Part shown: one piece after another, positions 36,601 to 45,179 of the stretch
Numbering within the stretch: position 1 is the first letter of the stretch
How the letters are laid out: every line of letters starts with the position of its first letter
Source of the DNA: Paenibacillus sp. Root52
GTDB lineage: Bacteria > Bacillota > Bacilli > Paenibacillales > Paenibacillaceae
Assembly (NCBI RefSeq): GCF_001426865.1
Contig: NZ_LMFO01000002.1
Location: 63,470 to 127,469 of the forward strand
Direction: 5' to 3'
DNA length: 64,000 nt
Translations under genes and position numbers: made by a program
Notes under the pieces: model-generated
Database searches by the model: none
What the model was told of the DNA's origin: nothing
Seen by the model: the letters and a program-made list of their open reading frames with translations, nothing else

Positions 36601-38788
36601 CATCTCCTTGCACGATGCTTGCTGGATCAGGCGTAACGATTACTCCGTTTACTGCTGGTGCATACGTCACCGTAATAGTGGCTGTACCCACCTTACTGCT
36701 GTCTACCGTCGAAGTTGCCGTAATGGTGTAGTTCCCTGGCACAGCATCTGCGGAAACCGTCACGAAGCCGGTATCGCTTACCTCAACCTTGTTATCCGTG
36801 TCACTGCTGGCCCATGTCACCGATGTGGGCGCCCCACCTACAGCGTTTACCGTTGCTACCAGCTGTCTGCTCTCTCCTTGCAGCAAACTGTCAGTATCTG
36901 GGCTTACAGTAACACTATTAACAGCCGGTGCATATGTGACCGTAATGACTGCCGTTTCTCTCTTGCCCGTATCATAAGTGGAAGATGCTGTAATGGTGTA
37001 ATCACCCGGTGTAGCATCGGATGCCACACTAACCTTCCCCGTTGCATCTACCGTCACTTTATTACCGAGATCACTGCTATGCCATCTTACTGTGTCTGGT
37101 GCACCACCTACGGCTACTACCGTTGCCGTTAACTGGGTGCTCTCACCCTGCATCAGGCTATCCGTACTTGGATTAACCGTTATACTCTGAACTGCTGGTG
37201 CATATGTCACCGTAACGGTTGATGTTGCTGTTTTGGTACGATCAAACGTGGAAGTCGCCGTGATGATGTAATTACCTGGTGTTGCGTCTCGTGCTACCGT
37301 AACTAAGCCCGTAGCATTTACTGATACCTTGTTCGTGACATCACTACTGCTCCATGTCAACGTTGTTGCTGCCTCTCCTACTGCGTTAACAGAAGCAAAT
37401 AGTTGTCTGTTGCCACCTTGCATCGTACTAGTTGTAACTGGACTTACAGTAACACTAGTTACGCTTGGTGGCGGCGGCGGGGTGAATTGGGCTGCCCTTA
37501 TATTTACTACTTTTCTGTCATTCTCGTCCCACACCGCATACAGCGCTCCGTTCAGGGCTGTTATAGCAGGGTGCACGGCTGTTTTAGTTCCAAAAGCATT
37601 CAAGCCCCCATTTCTTCCATTTTCAGCTAGAACCCATCCATTGCCATCATATTTTTTCACACGGATTTTAAAAACGGGAACTCCGCTTACCCACTCGTTT
37701 GAATTCTCGGTCCATATGGCATACAACTCATTATTTAAACCCGCTAACTGAACCTCGAAAGCGCGTAGCCCTATATTCACATTAATGCCGTATTCGCCAT
37801 CTCCATCAATATTAGTCCAAGTAGTGCCGTCGAATTTCTTAACACGAATCTGATCATCCGTGCTATATTGACCCCCACGAGCTTCCACCCATGCTACGTA
37901 CAATTGACCATTCATAACACTTAGAGATGGGGTTATTGCATTATTCCAACTTACCTTGTTCAAGCCAGCTCCACCGTCAGCGACCGTCCAGTTAGTGCCA
38001 TCATATTTCTTAGCTCGCACTGTACTGAAGCCGGTGCCTACTCTTTCAGACCACAGTGCATATAAATCATTGCCAAATACAATCATAGCTGGCCCACCTG
38101 CTCCACTGCCTGGGGCTACATTCAACCCATCAGTTCCGCCGCCATCGAGGCTTGTCCACGTAGTACCATTGTATTTCTTCGCACGGATCTTAGCTGCCTC
38201 TCCCCACATTGCGTACAACTCGCCTTTATATGCAGTCAATTTTGGACTTAATGCTGTGATGGAAGGATTTTCATTGATCCCGGCAGGGTTCCCCCCTTCA
38301 GCATTTGTCCAGCTCGTACCATCATATTTTTTGACCCGAACTTGTGCAGTATAAGAAGCATTTCTCTCCAACCAAGTCAGATACAACGCATTGTTATAAA
38401 CAGCTAGTGCTGGAGACTCAACATCTCTGTTGACATCGTAATTTAAACCATATGTTGGGTGACCCCCATCAACACTAACCCAGTTTGAGCCATTAAACTT
38501 TTTAACCCTGATCTGGCTAATCGTAGGCGTACTCGGAATTGTTTCTTTCCACGCTACATAAATTTCACCATTCCATTCCAATATGGCAGGATTTTCGCCC
38601 CTCATGGCTGGATTTACATTAATGCCAGTTGCCCCATTCCCATCAATAATCGACCAGCCGGATGCTGCCGACGTTACCCCGCCTCCAATCACCAAGGATG
38701 GTATAAAGAGAATGATGGCTAGCAACAGGTGTGCCATTCTTCGAAAATGTCTGTTGTATCTCTTACTTAATATTCTCAATGAAATCAT
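33620..38788 (-). CDS. S-layer-anchored surface protein with propeller head and Ig-like stalk
   Basis: A 1,722-residue exported protein. In order: signal peptide ending near S-A-A-S; about eight repeats of 45-50 residues with N-x-x-L-Y-x-x-W-x-E and I-R-V-K-K-Y-D-G, typical of a beta-propeller or sugar-binding head; six Ig-like (Big2-type) repeats of 90 residues; a unique beta domain; two fibronectin type III domains; a Pro/Thr linker; a beta-rich domain common in Paenibacillus wall proteins; and three SLH domains (last about 190 residues) that bind pyruvylated wall polysaccharide. ATG 38788 follows GGAGGG. It likely binds carbohydrate or neighbouring cells. The two-component operon upstream may control it. 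Confidence 0.85.
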   Translation of the reverse strand: MISLRILSKRYNRHFRRMAHLLLAIILFIPSLVIGGGVTSAASGWSIIDGNGATGINVNPAMRGENPAILEWNGEIYVAWKETIPSTPTISQIRVKKFNGSNWVSVDGGHPTYGLNYDVNRDVESPALAVYNNALYLTWLERNASYTAQVRVKKYDGTSWTNAEGGNPAGINENPSITALSPKLTAYKGELYAMWGEAAKIRAKKYNGTTWTSLDGGGTDGLNVAPGSGAGGPAMIVFGNDLYALWSERVGTGFSTVRAKKYDGTNWTVADGGAGLNKVSWNNAITPSLSVMNGQLYVAWVEARGGQYSTDDQIRVKKFDGTTWTNIDGDGEYGINVNIGLRAFEVQLAGLNNELYAIWTENSNEWVSGVPVFKIRVKKYDGNGWVLAENGRNGGLNAFGTKTAVHPAITALNGALYAVWDENDRKVVNIRAAQFTPPPPPSVTSVTVSPVTTSTMQGGNRQLFASVNAVGEAATTLTWSSSDVTNKVSVNATGLVTVARDATPGNYIITATSTFDRTKTATSTVTVTYAPAVQSITVNPSTDSLMQGESTQLTATVVAVGGAPDTVRWHSSDLGNKVTVDATGKVSVASDATPGDYTITASSTYDTGKRETAVITVTYAPAVNSVTVSPDTDSLLQGESRQLVATVNAVGGAPTSVTWASSDTDNKVEVSDTGFVTVSADAVPGNYTITATSTVDSSKVGTATITVTYAPAVNGVIVTPDPASIVQGDGTQLEAIVEAVGGASTVVTWSSSDLTGKVEVSDTGFVTAAADAVPGDYTMTATSIEDSSKTGKATVTVMYAPAIHNITVNPESANVAQGRSEQLTATVTAVGGADPSVMWASNDSSNKVTVSGTGNVSVAPDAVPGDYVITATSVYDLTKVATANIKVTYAPAVNSVMVNPATDSLMQGESRQLTATVDTVGGADVTVTWSSSDATNKVKVSDTGYVTVEADAEPGEYTIFATSTIDMSKKGSMVLTVTAAPTYTIAPIDDRTLESLMLDYESGTQETNTVSIQHTGTGNLVHLSASLSGDDSDAFVITQPDTELTAGDQTEFMLRAKDGLPAGTYTATITLTADQMLPVTFKVTQAVNLPNAPANPRNLTAEPGDGHVTLKWETEPDVEYRIYMATDGDPDHRIEITDEASSPYMIPDLVNGKIYYFVVKAENKGGLSEASNQVSVIPSSVPGAPTDVTATPGNGQAIVRFTAPAHNGGSPITGYEVIVSPGNTIITGIASPITVPGLSNGTSYTFTVKAINGAGKSIDSAKSNAVVPVAASAPSTNLPVTEVPSTAPVTPITPPTTAPTVPTTVTTGVDILVNGKVENAGQATISRRDQQTALTIVVDQQKLNDRLAEEGQGAIVTIPIRQTFDVFVGELTGEMIRTMGDYQAVLEFQTEQASYTVPAGQIRIGEIASQVGGASDLQGIKVRIEIAAPTSAQSDIVGRAAAQNELTLVTPPLDFTVNVVYGDKSVEVSHFDAYVERTIAIPDDVDPNKITTGVVVEPDGTVRHVPTKVRQNNGRYEAQINSLTNSTYAVVWHPLQFADVTNHWGKDAVNDMGSRMIVEGVGNGTFNPDRAVTRAEFAAIVVRGLGLRPENGETPFIDVKTEDWYNGAIRTAHAYGLINGFEDGTFHPNETITREQAMVILAKAMTITGLKDSLNAESLDATLQMFQDETTVSSWARSSAADSVKSGLVQGRSQFLLAPKGKITRAEIATIMQRLLQKSDLI
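35850..37470 (-). repeat. Six tandem 270-base repeats (Ig-like units)
   Basis: Six units of about 270 bases (90 codons) encode the Ig-like domains. A GCTGGTGCATA-like marker recurs near 37195, 36930, 36660, 36390 and 36120. Neighbouring units are similar but not identical, so they are old duplications; unit number may vary between strains. Confidence 0.85.
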
Positions 38789-38860
38789 TACGCATCTATC
38801 CCTCCGTTTTCTCGTTCTATTGATGCATCTATACATTTCTGCTCAGCATAACGGAGGTCA

Positions 38861-38880
38861 CCTTAAAAAAACCTTAAAAA
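38861..38880. promoter_or_regulatory. Direct repeat upstream of the SLH gene
   Basis: CCTTAAAAA occurs at 38861-38869 and again at 38872-38880, eleven bases apart (one helical turn), 73 bases ahead of the SLH gene start. That spacing suits a response regulator dimer; the regulator at 42030-43184 or 47750-48439 could be the binder. Confidence 0.35.
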
Positions 38881-38942
38881 CTGACGCTATTCGACATACT
38901 TCGACCTATTTAAATAAAATGTTATCTTTTCAACACATACCA

Positions 38943-38967
38943 AAAAGCCCCATCGCAAATGCGATGG
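38943..38967 (-). terminator. Terminator after the hybrid kinase gene
   Basis: CCATCGCA pairs with TGCGATGG across two bases; the minus strand continues with GGCTTTTTGG. It separates the hybrid kinase gene from the SLH gene. Confidence 0.7.
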
Positions 38968-38995
38968 AACCCTTTGGTATAACACTATTTTCACA

Positions 38996-41900
38996 TTAAG
39001 ACTGCAGATCTGGAATACGAAAGGCAACACTCGTTCCACGCCCTGGCTCGCTCGCGAGCTCCAGTGAAGTCCCATATTCAAATCTCAGTCGCTTATTGAT
39101 ATTCCGCAAGCCTACGCCGTGCTCACCATTCGATTCATTTTGTTCCAGTAGCAGATCTATTCGTTCAGGAGAAATGCCGACTCCGTCATCAATTACAGTG
39201 AATAGCCAACCCCCTTCGGATCTCTCTGCTTTCAATTCTACGGTTCCGCCTTCGATTCGAGCTCCGATACCATGACGAATGGCATTTTCAACCAATGGTT
39301 GCAACAGCAACGGCGGCATCTTCGAGCGATAAGCATCTTCCGGGATATCATATTTGAAGCTGATCCGATCCCCGAACCTGGCTTGCTCAATCTCCACATA
39401 CGTTTGAATAAGCTGGAATTCCTCATCAAATTCAATACGTTCATCTGTATTGCTGAACCGGAAGCTCCCTCGTAAATAATCCGCCAACGCAATAATCATG
39501 TTCCTTGCACGCTCCACATCAGTATAACTGGAAGACACGATACTATTGAGGACATTATATAGGAAGTGCGGCTTGATCTGTGATTGAAGGAATGCTACCT
39601 CCATATGGACTGCCCGTCCCAGCGACTCCTTCATAGCAAGCAAACTTCCAATTCGCGCCTTTAGTTCTTCCAGATCAAATGGCTTGGGCAAATAATCATT
39701 GGCTCCCACCTGGAATGCCGCCACTTTATCCTGCGGTTGCAACGCTGCTGTTACCATCAGCACAGGCAAGTCTAGCAGCGAGTACCGCTTGCGAATTTCA
39801 AGACATACTTCATATCCAGACATCCCAGGCATCATCAGATCAAGAATGACTAGGTCAATTCTGCCCGGCTGGTCGATCTGTTCAAGCGCTTCATATCCAT
39901 CTTTGACCGCAATAACACGATAATTGAGCGATTGTAACGCATCCAGCAAAACCTTCAGGTTCACATACTGATCGTCGACAATCAATACCGTCCGCTGCCC
40001 ATCGGGATTCATAATATATGGTGTTGAGAATGAATATTCCTTTTCCAAAGGCTGAGCATAGGATGTAGATGAAGGAACCCATGGGTCGCTATGTTGTAAT
40101 GCCATCGGCAGTGTAAACGTAAAGGTTGTGCCAACTCCCAACGTAGACATGACAGCAAGCGTACCTCCCTGCAGATCGATTAGTTGCTTCGCAATTGGCA
40201 GCCCAAGCCCGAAGCCGCGTTTCCGTGTTTCCTCCGTGGATTTGAACGGCTCGTAAATATACGGCAGATTCTCCGGGTCAATGCCTGCACCTGTGTCCCT
40301 AACTTCGAATTGGAGCAACCCTCCGTGTTCTTTCCCCGTGACAATAATCGTTCCATGCTCCGTGTGCTTGATCGCGTTATCGAGCAAATTACTGATGACT
40401 TGGCTTATCCGATTTTCATCAGCTTGCGCGAGAGGGAAATCCGCTGGAACTTGATTGACGAGTTGAATGTCCTTATCTGTACAGAGATAGGCGTAGAAAC
40501 GTATCTGAACTTCCACGACAGAACGCACATCCACTGGTGCAAGTACGATCCTGAATTCTCCCTGTTTCAGTTTGGACAAGTCCAGAATGTCATAGACGAG
40601 CTGAGATAGCTTTCTTGTCACCTCAATCATTAATTGTAGCTTTTCTCGTTGCTCTGCTGTAACTGGATTGGCAACATCATCGAGCATGGATCGTGATATG
40701 TTCATCACGCCATGCAAAGGCGTCTTGAATTCATGCGAGGTACGCGCAAGAAAATCGTCCTTATGTTTGTCTGCCTCCAGCAGTTGCTCGGAAAGCTCCT
40801 CAATCCGCTGAAAAGCATTGGAAAAGCGAAGTGACATTAACAGCGCAAGCATGAGGAGCACAAGAAACGGCTCAACTGGCGCAAATGAATAAATGGGTAC
40901 TCCGAAATATACGTTCAAGTTCTGGTTCAGGATCATTGCGTTCAAAGCCATAGCCGCAACGGCAAGATACCAACTGCCAGCTACCTTATGTAGAACTGCG
41001 TGAACAAACACATAGGTTGCGTACAACAAAGCTAACATGACATATAGTGACGTCACGAGACGCAGCAGCCCTGTTGTAAGCTGTGTAGCGAAGCCCAGAT
41101 GCAGGAGGAGTAAACATGTCCCTGTAACCAAGCCTCCTTTCGTGAGCCATTTATGGCTGTAGGGGCGGAATGCGGTATATACATACAGGAAAAAGCCTAC
41201 GCCTACCCCGACTGTCACCACCATTTGAATCCGGAAATAGAGCCAGAATGGGAGTGGCCCAATCACATCAAACAGCACCCTCTCACCACTGACACTTGTA
41301 AACGCCGCGATAAACAAACAGACGAGTCCAAATACGACAAGAGAAAGGTCGTTCCTCCGCTGAGAAAATAACCCGATAAAGTAGAGACCCATAATTAGAA
41401 ATGCAGTCAATACCACCCAATCATGTGCAGTCGCAAGATCCCGAATTCTTGAAATCTGATCAGCCTTACCCAATTGAATAGATTCACCAATTCCACTTGC
41501 AACGCGAAATTCGTGGTTGGCGACCTCGACGAGAATATCGTTCCACCCCTGTTTGAGTGTGAAGTAGCTAACATAAGGCTTATTGAGTGCCCGATAATCC
41601 TCTTCCAGATCGGGATCTCCGCTGGAGCCTACGACTTGACCATTGACGATAAGCCTATTAGAGATCAGAACGGCTGCCGTTTTGATCCCATATACAACAC
41701 TGTCATCATCTATTAGAACCCTCAACCGGTATGTAGCTACGCCCAACGTATCCATCTGCTTGGCCCAATAACCAGGTACTTGAATCAATGAAGGTGCCTG
41801 ATCTGCCATACGCTCTGAATCAATTGGGTGGCTGAAGAGCAGTCGATGGGGATAAAACTCCCATTGTCCATCCAACCGAATGACACCGTTCTCTTCAAAT

Positions 41901-42040
41901 GCCCAATCGGTCAAGTCCATCGTTCCATTGTTTGCAATGGGCATCGTTTTTTTATTCACTGTGAAATATGTCAGCAATAACCCGTAAGTGGCGAACAGCA
42001 TCGCTATTGTAATAAGCGCTGCAATGATTTTACGACTCAT
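38996..42040 (-). CDS. Hybrid sensor kinase with two kinase modules
   Basis: About 1,014 residues: one membrane span, an extracellular 7TMR-DISM carbohydrate-binding-like domain (about 50-190), seven spans (about 205-395), HisKA with S-H-E-F-K-T-P, HATPase (N-box N-L-L-D-N-A-I-K-H), a receiver (D in L-V-I-L-D-L-M-M-P), then a second LytS-type kinase (I-K-P-H-F-L-Y-N and its own ATPase with V-E-N-A-I-R-H-G). Two transmitters joined by a receiver suggest an internal relay before the signal reaches the partner regulator. ATG 42040 overlaps the end of the regulator gene by 11 bases, so they are coupled. The signal may be a carbohydrate or lipid outside the cell. Confidence 0.85.
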   Translation of the reverse strand: MSRKIIAALITIAMLFATYGLLLTYFTVNKKTMPIANNGTMDLTDWAFEENGVIRLDGQWEFYPHRLLFSHPIDSERMADQAPSLIQVPGYWAKQMDTLGVATYRLRVLIDDDSVVYGIKTAAVLISNRLIVNGQVVGSSGDPDLEEDYRALNKPYVSYFTLKQGWNDILVEVANHEFRVASGIGESIQLGKADQISRIRDLATAHDWVVLTAFLIMGLYFIGLFSQRRNDLSLVVFGLVCLFIAAFTSVSGERVLFDVIGPLPFWLYFRIQMVVTVGVGVGFFLYVYTAFRPYSHKWLTKGGLVTGTCLLLLHLGFATQLTTGLLRLVTSLYVMLALLYATYVFVHAVLHKVAGSWYLAVAAMALNAMILNQNLNVYFGVPIYSFAPVEPFLVLLMLALLMSLRFSNAFQRIEELSEQLLEADKHKDDFLARTSHEFKTPLHGVMNISRSMLDDVANPVTAEQREKLQLMIEVTRKLSQLVYDILDLSKLKQGEFRIVLAPVDVRSVVEVQIRFYAYLCTDKDIQLVNQVPADFPLAQADENRISQVISNLLDNAIKHTEHGTIIVTGKEHGGLLQFEVRDTGAGIDPENLPYIYEPFKSTEETRKRGFGLGLPIAKQLIDLQGGTLAVMSTLGVGTTFTFTLPMALQHSDPWVPSSTSYAQPLEKEYSFSTPYIMNPDGQRTVLIVDDQYVNLKVLLDALQSLNYRVIAVKDGYEALEQIDQPGRIDLVILDLMMPGMSGYEVCLEIRKRYSLLDLPVLMVTAALQPQDKVAAFQVGANDYLPKPFDLEELKARIGSLLAMKESLGRAVHMEVAFLQSQIKPHFLYNVLNSIVSSSYTDVERARNMIIALADYLRGSFRFSNTDERIEFDEEFQLIQTYVEIEQARFGDRISFKYDIPEDAYRSKMPPLLLQPLVENAIRHGIGARIEGGTVELKAERSEGGWLFTVIDDGVGISPERIDLLLEQNESNGEHGVGLRNINKRLRFEYGTSLELASEPGRGTSVAFRIPDLQS

Positions 42041-43184
42041 TGGGATGCGCACTCTGTCTTTCCATCGTTTGTCGAACCAGTAACATAGTTTCCTCCTCTA
42101 ATTCTGTGCCAAGCTGAACGCATACAGCCTGTTCCAGCTGCAAGCATACACGGTATGCCTCGCTCCGGTTACCAAGCTCCAGATGCAGTCTGATGAGCGC
42201 GCGGCCGTCGATCTCGGAGTCTGGGTGTAGCTTGAGTAGCCGCTGTAAACTATCCGCCGCAAGCGAGAGCTTTTCTTGGCTACGGTAATACCTATTCCAT
42301 TTACGAAGAACACGAGCATACAATGATTTGATCTCCAACTGTCTGGCAATCGCCCAGTCAAAATTGCATCCATCCATATAATCGCCGGTGTACATCTCGT
42401 TCATCTGATTGTAATGCTTCTCTTGCATATTCTCTTCTTCCAATATTTGGTTGAGCAGCGTCTCAAATGGAGAGACATCTATTATGATATCGTTTAGCTC
42501 AGCAGAGAAACCCTGATTTCCTTTGCGAATATGGATGGGAATGTCCTGATCTGTCAAGCTTCTCCGAAGATAAGAGAGACAAGTATACAAATACGATTTG
42601 GCTTTGTCGAGGTCATACCCCGGCCACAACGCTTCAATAATGACGCCAGCATTCACACGCTTACCTTCATGATGAATCAGAAATGCGCACAGCTCTCGCT
42701 CTTTTTTGGTTCTCCAAACCACTTCTTCCCCCGTCTTAAGCGGTGAAACGATGTGAAACCCTCCAAGAGAATGAACCGACGGAACAGGAGCCTGATTGGG
42801 CTGCACTGTGTCTGCTTCTTTGTAAAGGTTTTTGGTTATCCGTGCAACTGTATTCTCTAATCTGCCTGCCGTAAAAGGCTTCAGCAAATAATCCGTAGAA
42901 TCGATCTCGAACGCTTCCAGCGCATATTCCGCGTAGGCTGTCGTGAAAATGATGGGTAACTCAGGAGAGATATTTCTAATGCGACGCGCAGCTTCAGTCC
43001 CCTTCATACCTGGCATCTGGATATCCAGGAACACTGCATCGACCATCGTTTGGCTTAGAGCATCAATTGCCTGGATGGGATTGAGATATCTGCCCGCTAC
43101 TTCGACATTCCCCACTTGACCAAGCAATATTTCGAGCAAATTCAATGCATCTTCTTCATCGTCAATTAACATGACACGTATCAT
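42030..43184 (-). CDS. SARP-like response regulator
   Basis: A 384-residue regulator: receiver domain (1-120, D in V-F-L-D-I-Q-M-P-G-M-K), a winged-helix DNA-binding domain (about 140-230) and a bacterial transcriptional activator (BTAD) helical domain to the end, as in SARP regulators. ATG 43184 is preferred since AAAGGAGA lies about 10 bases before; the ATG at 43211 has no site. It is the first gene of the pair with the hybrid kinase. Targets are unknown; the SLH gene after the pair is a candidate. Confidence 0.8.
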   Translation of the reverse strand: MIRVMLIDDEEDALNLLEILLGQVGNVEVAGRYLNPIQAIDALSQTMVDAVFLDIQMPGMKGTEAARRIRNISPELPIIFTTAYAEYALEAFEIDSTDYLLKPFTAGRLENTVARITKNLYKEADTVQPNQAPVPSVHSLGGFHIVSPLKTGEEVVWRTKKERELCAFLIHHEGKRVNAGVIIEALWPGYDLDKAKSYLYTCLSYLRRSLTDQDIPIHIRKGNQGFSAELNDIIIDVSPFETLLNQILEEENMQEKHYNQMNEMYTGDYMDGCNFDWAIARQLEIKSLYARVLRKWNRYYRSQEKLSLAADSLQRLLKLHPDSEIDGRALIRLHLELGNRSEAYRVCLQLEQAVCVQLGTELEEETMLLVRQTMERQSAHPNES

Positions 43185-43453
43185 TGGCTTCTGATCTCCT
43201 TTTCGGTTCATGCTAAAGGCTAGGGCTTCGAGTCCATGTTCACATTCGATGATGATTTATATATTTATCGGGCGGGTGGCTTCGTCTCATTAGATTCTTT
43301 TGGTTCTCTGTGACCAATGCGATCCCCGAACAACTAAGTTCTGCAGTTCATTTTTTGTGTCATTACTCTTGTCGAACTGGAGAAGCTGCTCTAAAATGAA
43401 GCTCGGCAGGCTCTTAACCTGCAATTAGATTTGAAGGAGGCGCCTGAAGATAT

Positions 43454-43660
43454 ATGGAAATTTCACTGGATATGATCAAAGACAAAGTTGAGTGCTTGCA
43501 GGCTTATGACCTCAATGAACTAGAGCGTACGATTGAGGACCGCATCGGAATCAACAAAGCGCTGATGCTACGGGTGAAGCAAGTTCAGCATCAAGTGACG
43601 TACCACCCAATTCTCAACAAGATGTTATATAGTGCCGTTGTGCATTTTGCCGTAGATTGA
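43454..43660 (+). CDS. DUF2536 family protein (YrzA-like)
   Basis: A 68-residue protein resembling B. subtilis YrzA: M-I-K-D-K-V-E near the start, a central helix, and the end L-Y-S-A-V-V-H-F. Function unknown. AAGGAGG lies 13 bases before the ATG, longer than usual. The last 29 codons and the following terminator are copied 1.6 kb downstream at 45181. Confidence 0.7.
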   Translation: MEISLDMIKDKVECLQAYDLNELERTIEDRIGINKALMLRVKQVQHQVTYHPILNKMLYSAVVHFAVD

Positions 43661-43721
43661 TGGGACATAGCTAAGTCGATGGGAACAGCAAAACCCGGAT
43701 TGATCTACTCAATCCGGGTTT
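43575..43721 (+). repeat. Direct repeat copy A (DUF2536 3' end plus terminator)
   Basis: The first 46 bases (43575-43620) are identical to 45181-45226, and similarity continues through the stop codon to the terminator that follows. It forms the left border of the Fic-bearing segment. Confidence 0.8.
43691..43721 (+). terminator. Terminator of the DUF2536 gene
   Basis: AAACCCGGATTGA pairs perfectly with TCAATCCGGGTTT, then TTTCCTCTGTTTT. Confidence 0.8.
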
Positions 43722-43767
43722 CCTCTGTTTTGTGATAATACTCTTTTTCAATCTCTTAGTCTCAAGT

Positions 43768-43959
43768 TCAGCAATTTCTTTTCGATCTTGCTCTAATAGA
43801 AATCGTAGTTGGAATTAATACATCGTAAGATAAGTTAGTTGGTAATTCTATGACGGTATCAGGATAGTTTTTATCAATTAGATTTGGCGAATGGTACCTT
43901 CTGCAACATGCAGAATATAATTTCCAACCAGATATAGCTCCCAATGCTTGATAGATATG
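43768..43959 (-). pseudogene. Coding-like relic downstream of fic
   Basis: A stop-bounded minus-strand frame of about 60 codons without a start. It contains G-A-I-S-G-W-K-L-Y and P-D-T-V-I-E-L-P-T-N-L-S-Y-D and looks like the tail of a lost protein. The family is not recognised. It fills most of the 311-base gap after the DUF2536 gene. Confidence 0.3.
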
Positions 43960-43971
43960 CTATTGCTCCAT

Positions 43972-44589
43972 TTACTGTTCGTTATAGAGATCTTCTGTCT
44001 TATACACGTAATAACCCTCGTAATGGTAACTCGCATCGATGCCTTTCATATAAATCTCACGGTCATTGATCTGATCCGTAAGTGCTGCTTGAAGTAGAAC
44101 CTTGATCTCGACATCTTTAATAGGACTTCTCTCCATCGCAAGCAGATAGTCTTCTTTATCAACCTTACTCCAATCGATAACTTGCCTGATTTCCTTTTTC
44201 AACATGCAATCAAGCCATATTCTTGCACTTCTCCCATTTCCCTCTCGAAAAGGATGAGCCACATTCATCTCAACATACTTTTCGATGATTTCCTCGAAGG
44301 TGGATTGCGGCATTTTGGAGACATTCTCAAGCGCAGCTTCAAGGTACATCACAGGTGCAAATCGAAAGCCACCCTTGGCTATGTTAACCTCACGCACTTT
44401 TCCGGCAAAATCATATATTTCTTCAAACAAACACATATGAATATGGGATAATGCCTTAAATGTTCCGATTTCTAACGTATCCAGCAAACCCGTCTCGAAT
44501 ATTTCAATCGCTTTTTTCTTACTGAGTTTTTCTTCCACACGAGCAAGCTCCGCAGAATCGGTAATACCTAACTTGTTTTCCAAAGCCAT
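43972..44589 (-). CDS. Class III Fic protein (AMP transferase)
   Basis: A 205-residue Fic protein. The active loop H-P-F-R-E-G-N-G-R-S-A-R (His112) is complete, so AMP transfer from ATP to a protein hydroxyl is expected. A C-terminal S187-Y-H-Y-E191-G192 matches the (S/T)xxxE(G/N) inhibitory motif; at the C-terminus it defines class III, like Neisseria NmFic, which self-inhibits and modifies DNA gyrase/topoisomerase IV. No separate antitoxin is needed. GGAGG seven bases before the ATG. A decayed RhuM-like gene lies directly upstream. The segment is flanked by direct repeats, so it was probably acquired. Confidence 0.85.
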   Translation of the reverse strand: MALENKLGITDSAELARVEEKLSKKKAIEIFETGLLDTLEIGTFKALSHIHMCLFEEIYDFAGKVREVNIAKGGFRFAPVMYLEAALENVSKMPQSTFEEIIEKYVEMNVAHPFREGNGRSARIWLDCMLKKEIRQVIDWSKVDKEDYLLAMERSPIKDVEIKVLLQAALTDQINDREIYMKGIDASYHYEGYYVYKTEDLYNEQ

Positions 44590-44621
44590 AGTTTAACCTC
44601 CGATCAAACAAACATTTGTTG

Positions 44622-44878
44622 AAGTTAGCTTGTGCTGATGCAGAATGATAGCGCCATGGAGAATGCACCATGTTGAGTGGTATGTGCAATTTCTGCATAT
44701 ACCACTTTTTCATCGAGCTCCCAGTATCAAAAATGCTCTTCAAATGATGGGAAATCGATGTTCTGTCAACATCTAACACTTCCCATAATAACCTTTTGAT
44801 TGGCCCATATCATCTCGTCTTCACAAGAACTTCTACTTTCTCATCCCCATCATACATCAAAAATTTGATTTCTTTCAT
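44622..44878 (-). pseudogene. Decayed RhuM-like (virulence RhuM family) gene
   Basis: Pieces of the RhuM N-terminus appear in order but in shifting frames: M-K-E-I-K-F-L-M-Y-D-G-D-E-K-V-E-V-L from ATG 44878, then D-E-M-I-W-A-N-Q-K-V-I, then V-L-D-V-D-R-T-S-I-S-H-H-L-K-S-I-F-D-T-G, then V-V-Y-A-E-I-A-H-T-T-Q-H-G-A. At least three frame changes and loss of the C-terminal part show it is dead. RhuM proteins occur near or fused to Fic domains, which fits its place immediately upstream of fic. Confidence 0.7.
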
Positions 44879-44989
44879 CAGGATCTCCCATCTATGCACA
44901 TGATTAAACCTTTTAGACTTTATTAGCTTTCAACCAATGGGTCTGCCAGTCCAGTTTATAAATCGCATCACAGAATCCATTGTGACACT

Positions 44990-45118
44990 TCATTTTAGAT
45001 AAGTATCTTGTATAAAAGCTACGAATGCCTCCACAGATAATGAATGGTAATTTGGTCCATCTTCATGTATCTCCCCAATATCCATAACTTTAGCCATTGC
45101 TTCTTGAATCTTAAACAT
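44990..45118 (-). CDS. Short ORF, possible gene remnant
   Basis: A 42-codon frame beginning M-F-K-I-Q-E-A-M-A-K-V-M-D-I-G-E and ending Q-D-T-Y-L-K. Composition is protein-like, but no ribosome binding site is clear; it may be the 3' end of a lost gene carried with the Fic segment. Confidence 0.3.
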   Translation of the reverse strand: MFKIQEAMAKVMDIGEIHEDGPNYHSLSVEAFVAFIQDTYLK

Positions 45119-45179
45119 AAACTGTAAAACACATAAATAGAGACATCGTGCATCCTTGTGTTAAAAAGGAGTTACCGTA

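Noticed and set aside
36000..37470. CRISPR-like regular repeats
   Set aside because: The units are 270 bases, encode Ig-like domains and have no spacer pattern.
34190..37751. Many plus-strand frames opposite the SLH gene
   Set aside because: They recur with the 270-base repeat and follow from codon bias of the minus-strand gene.
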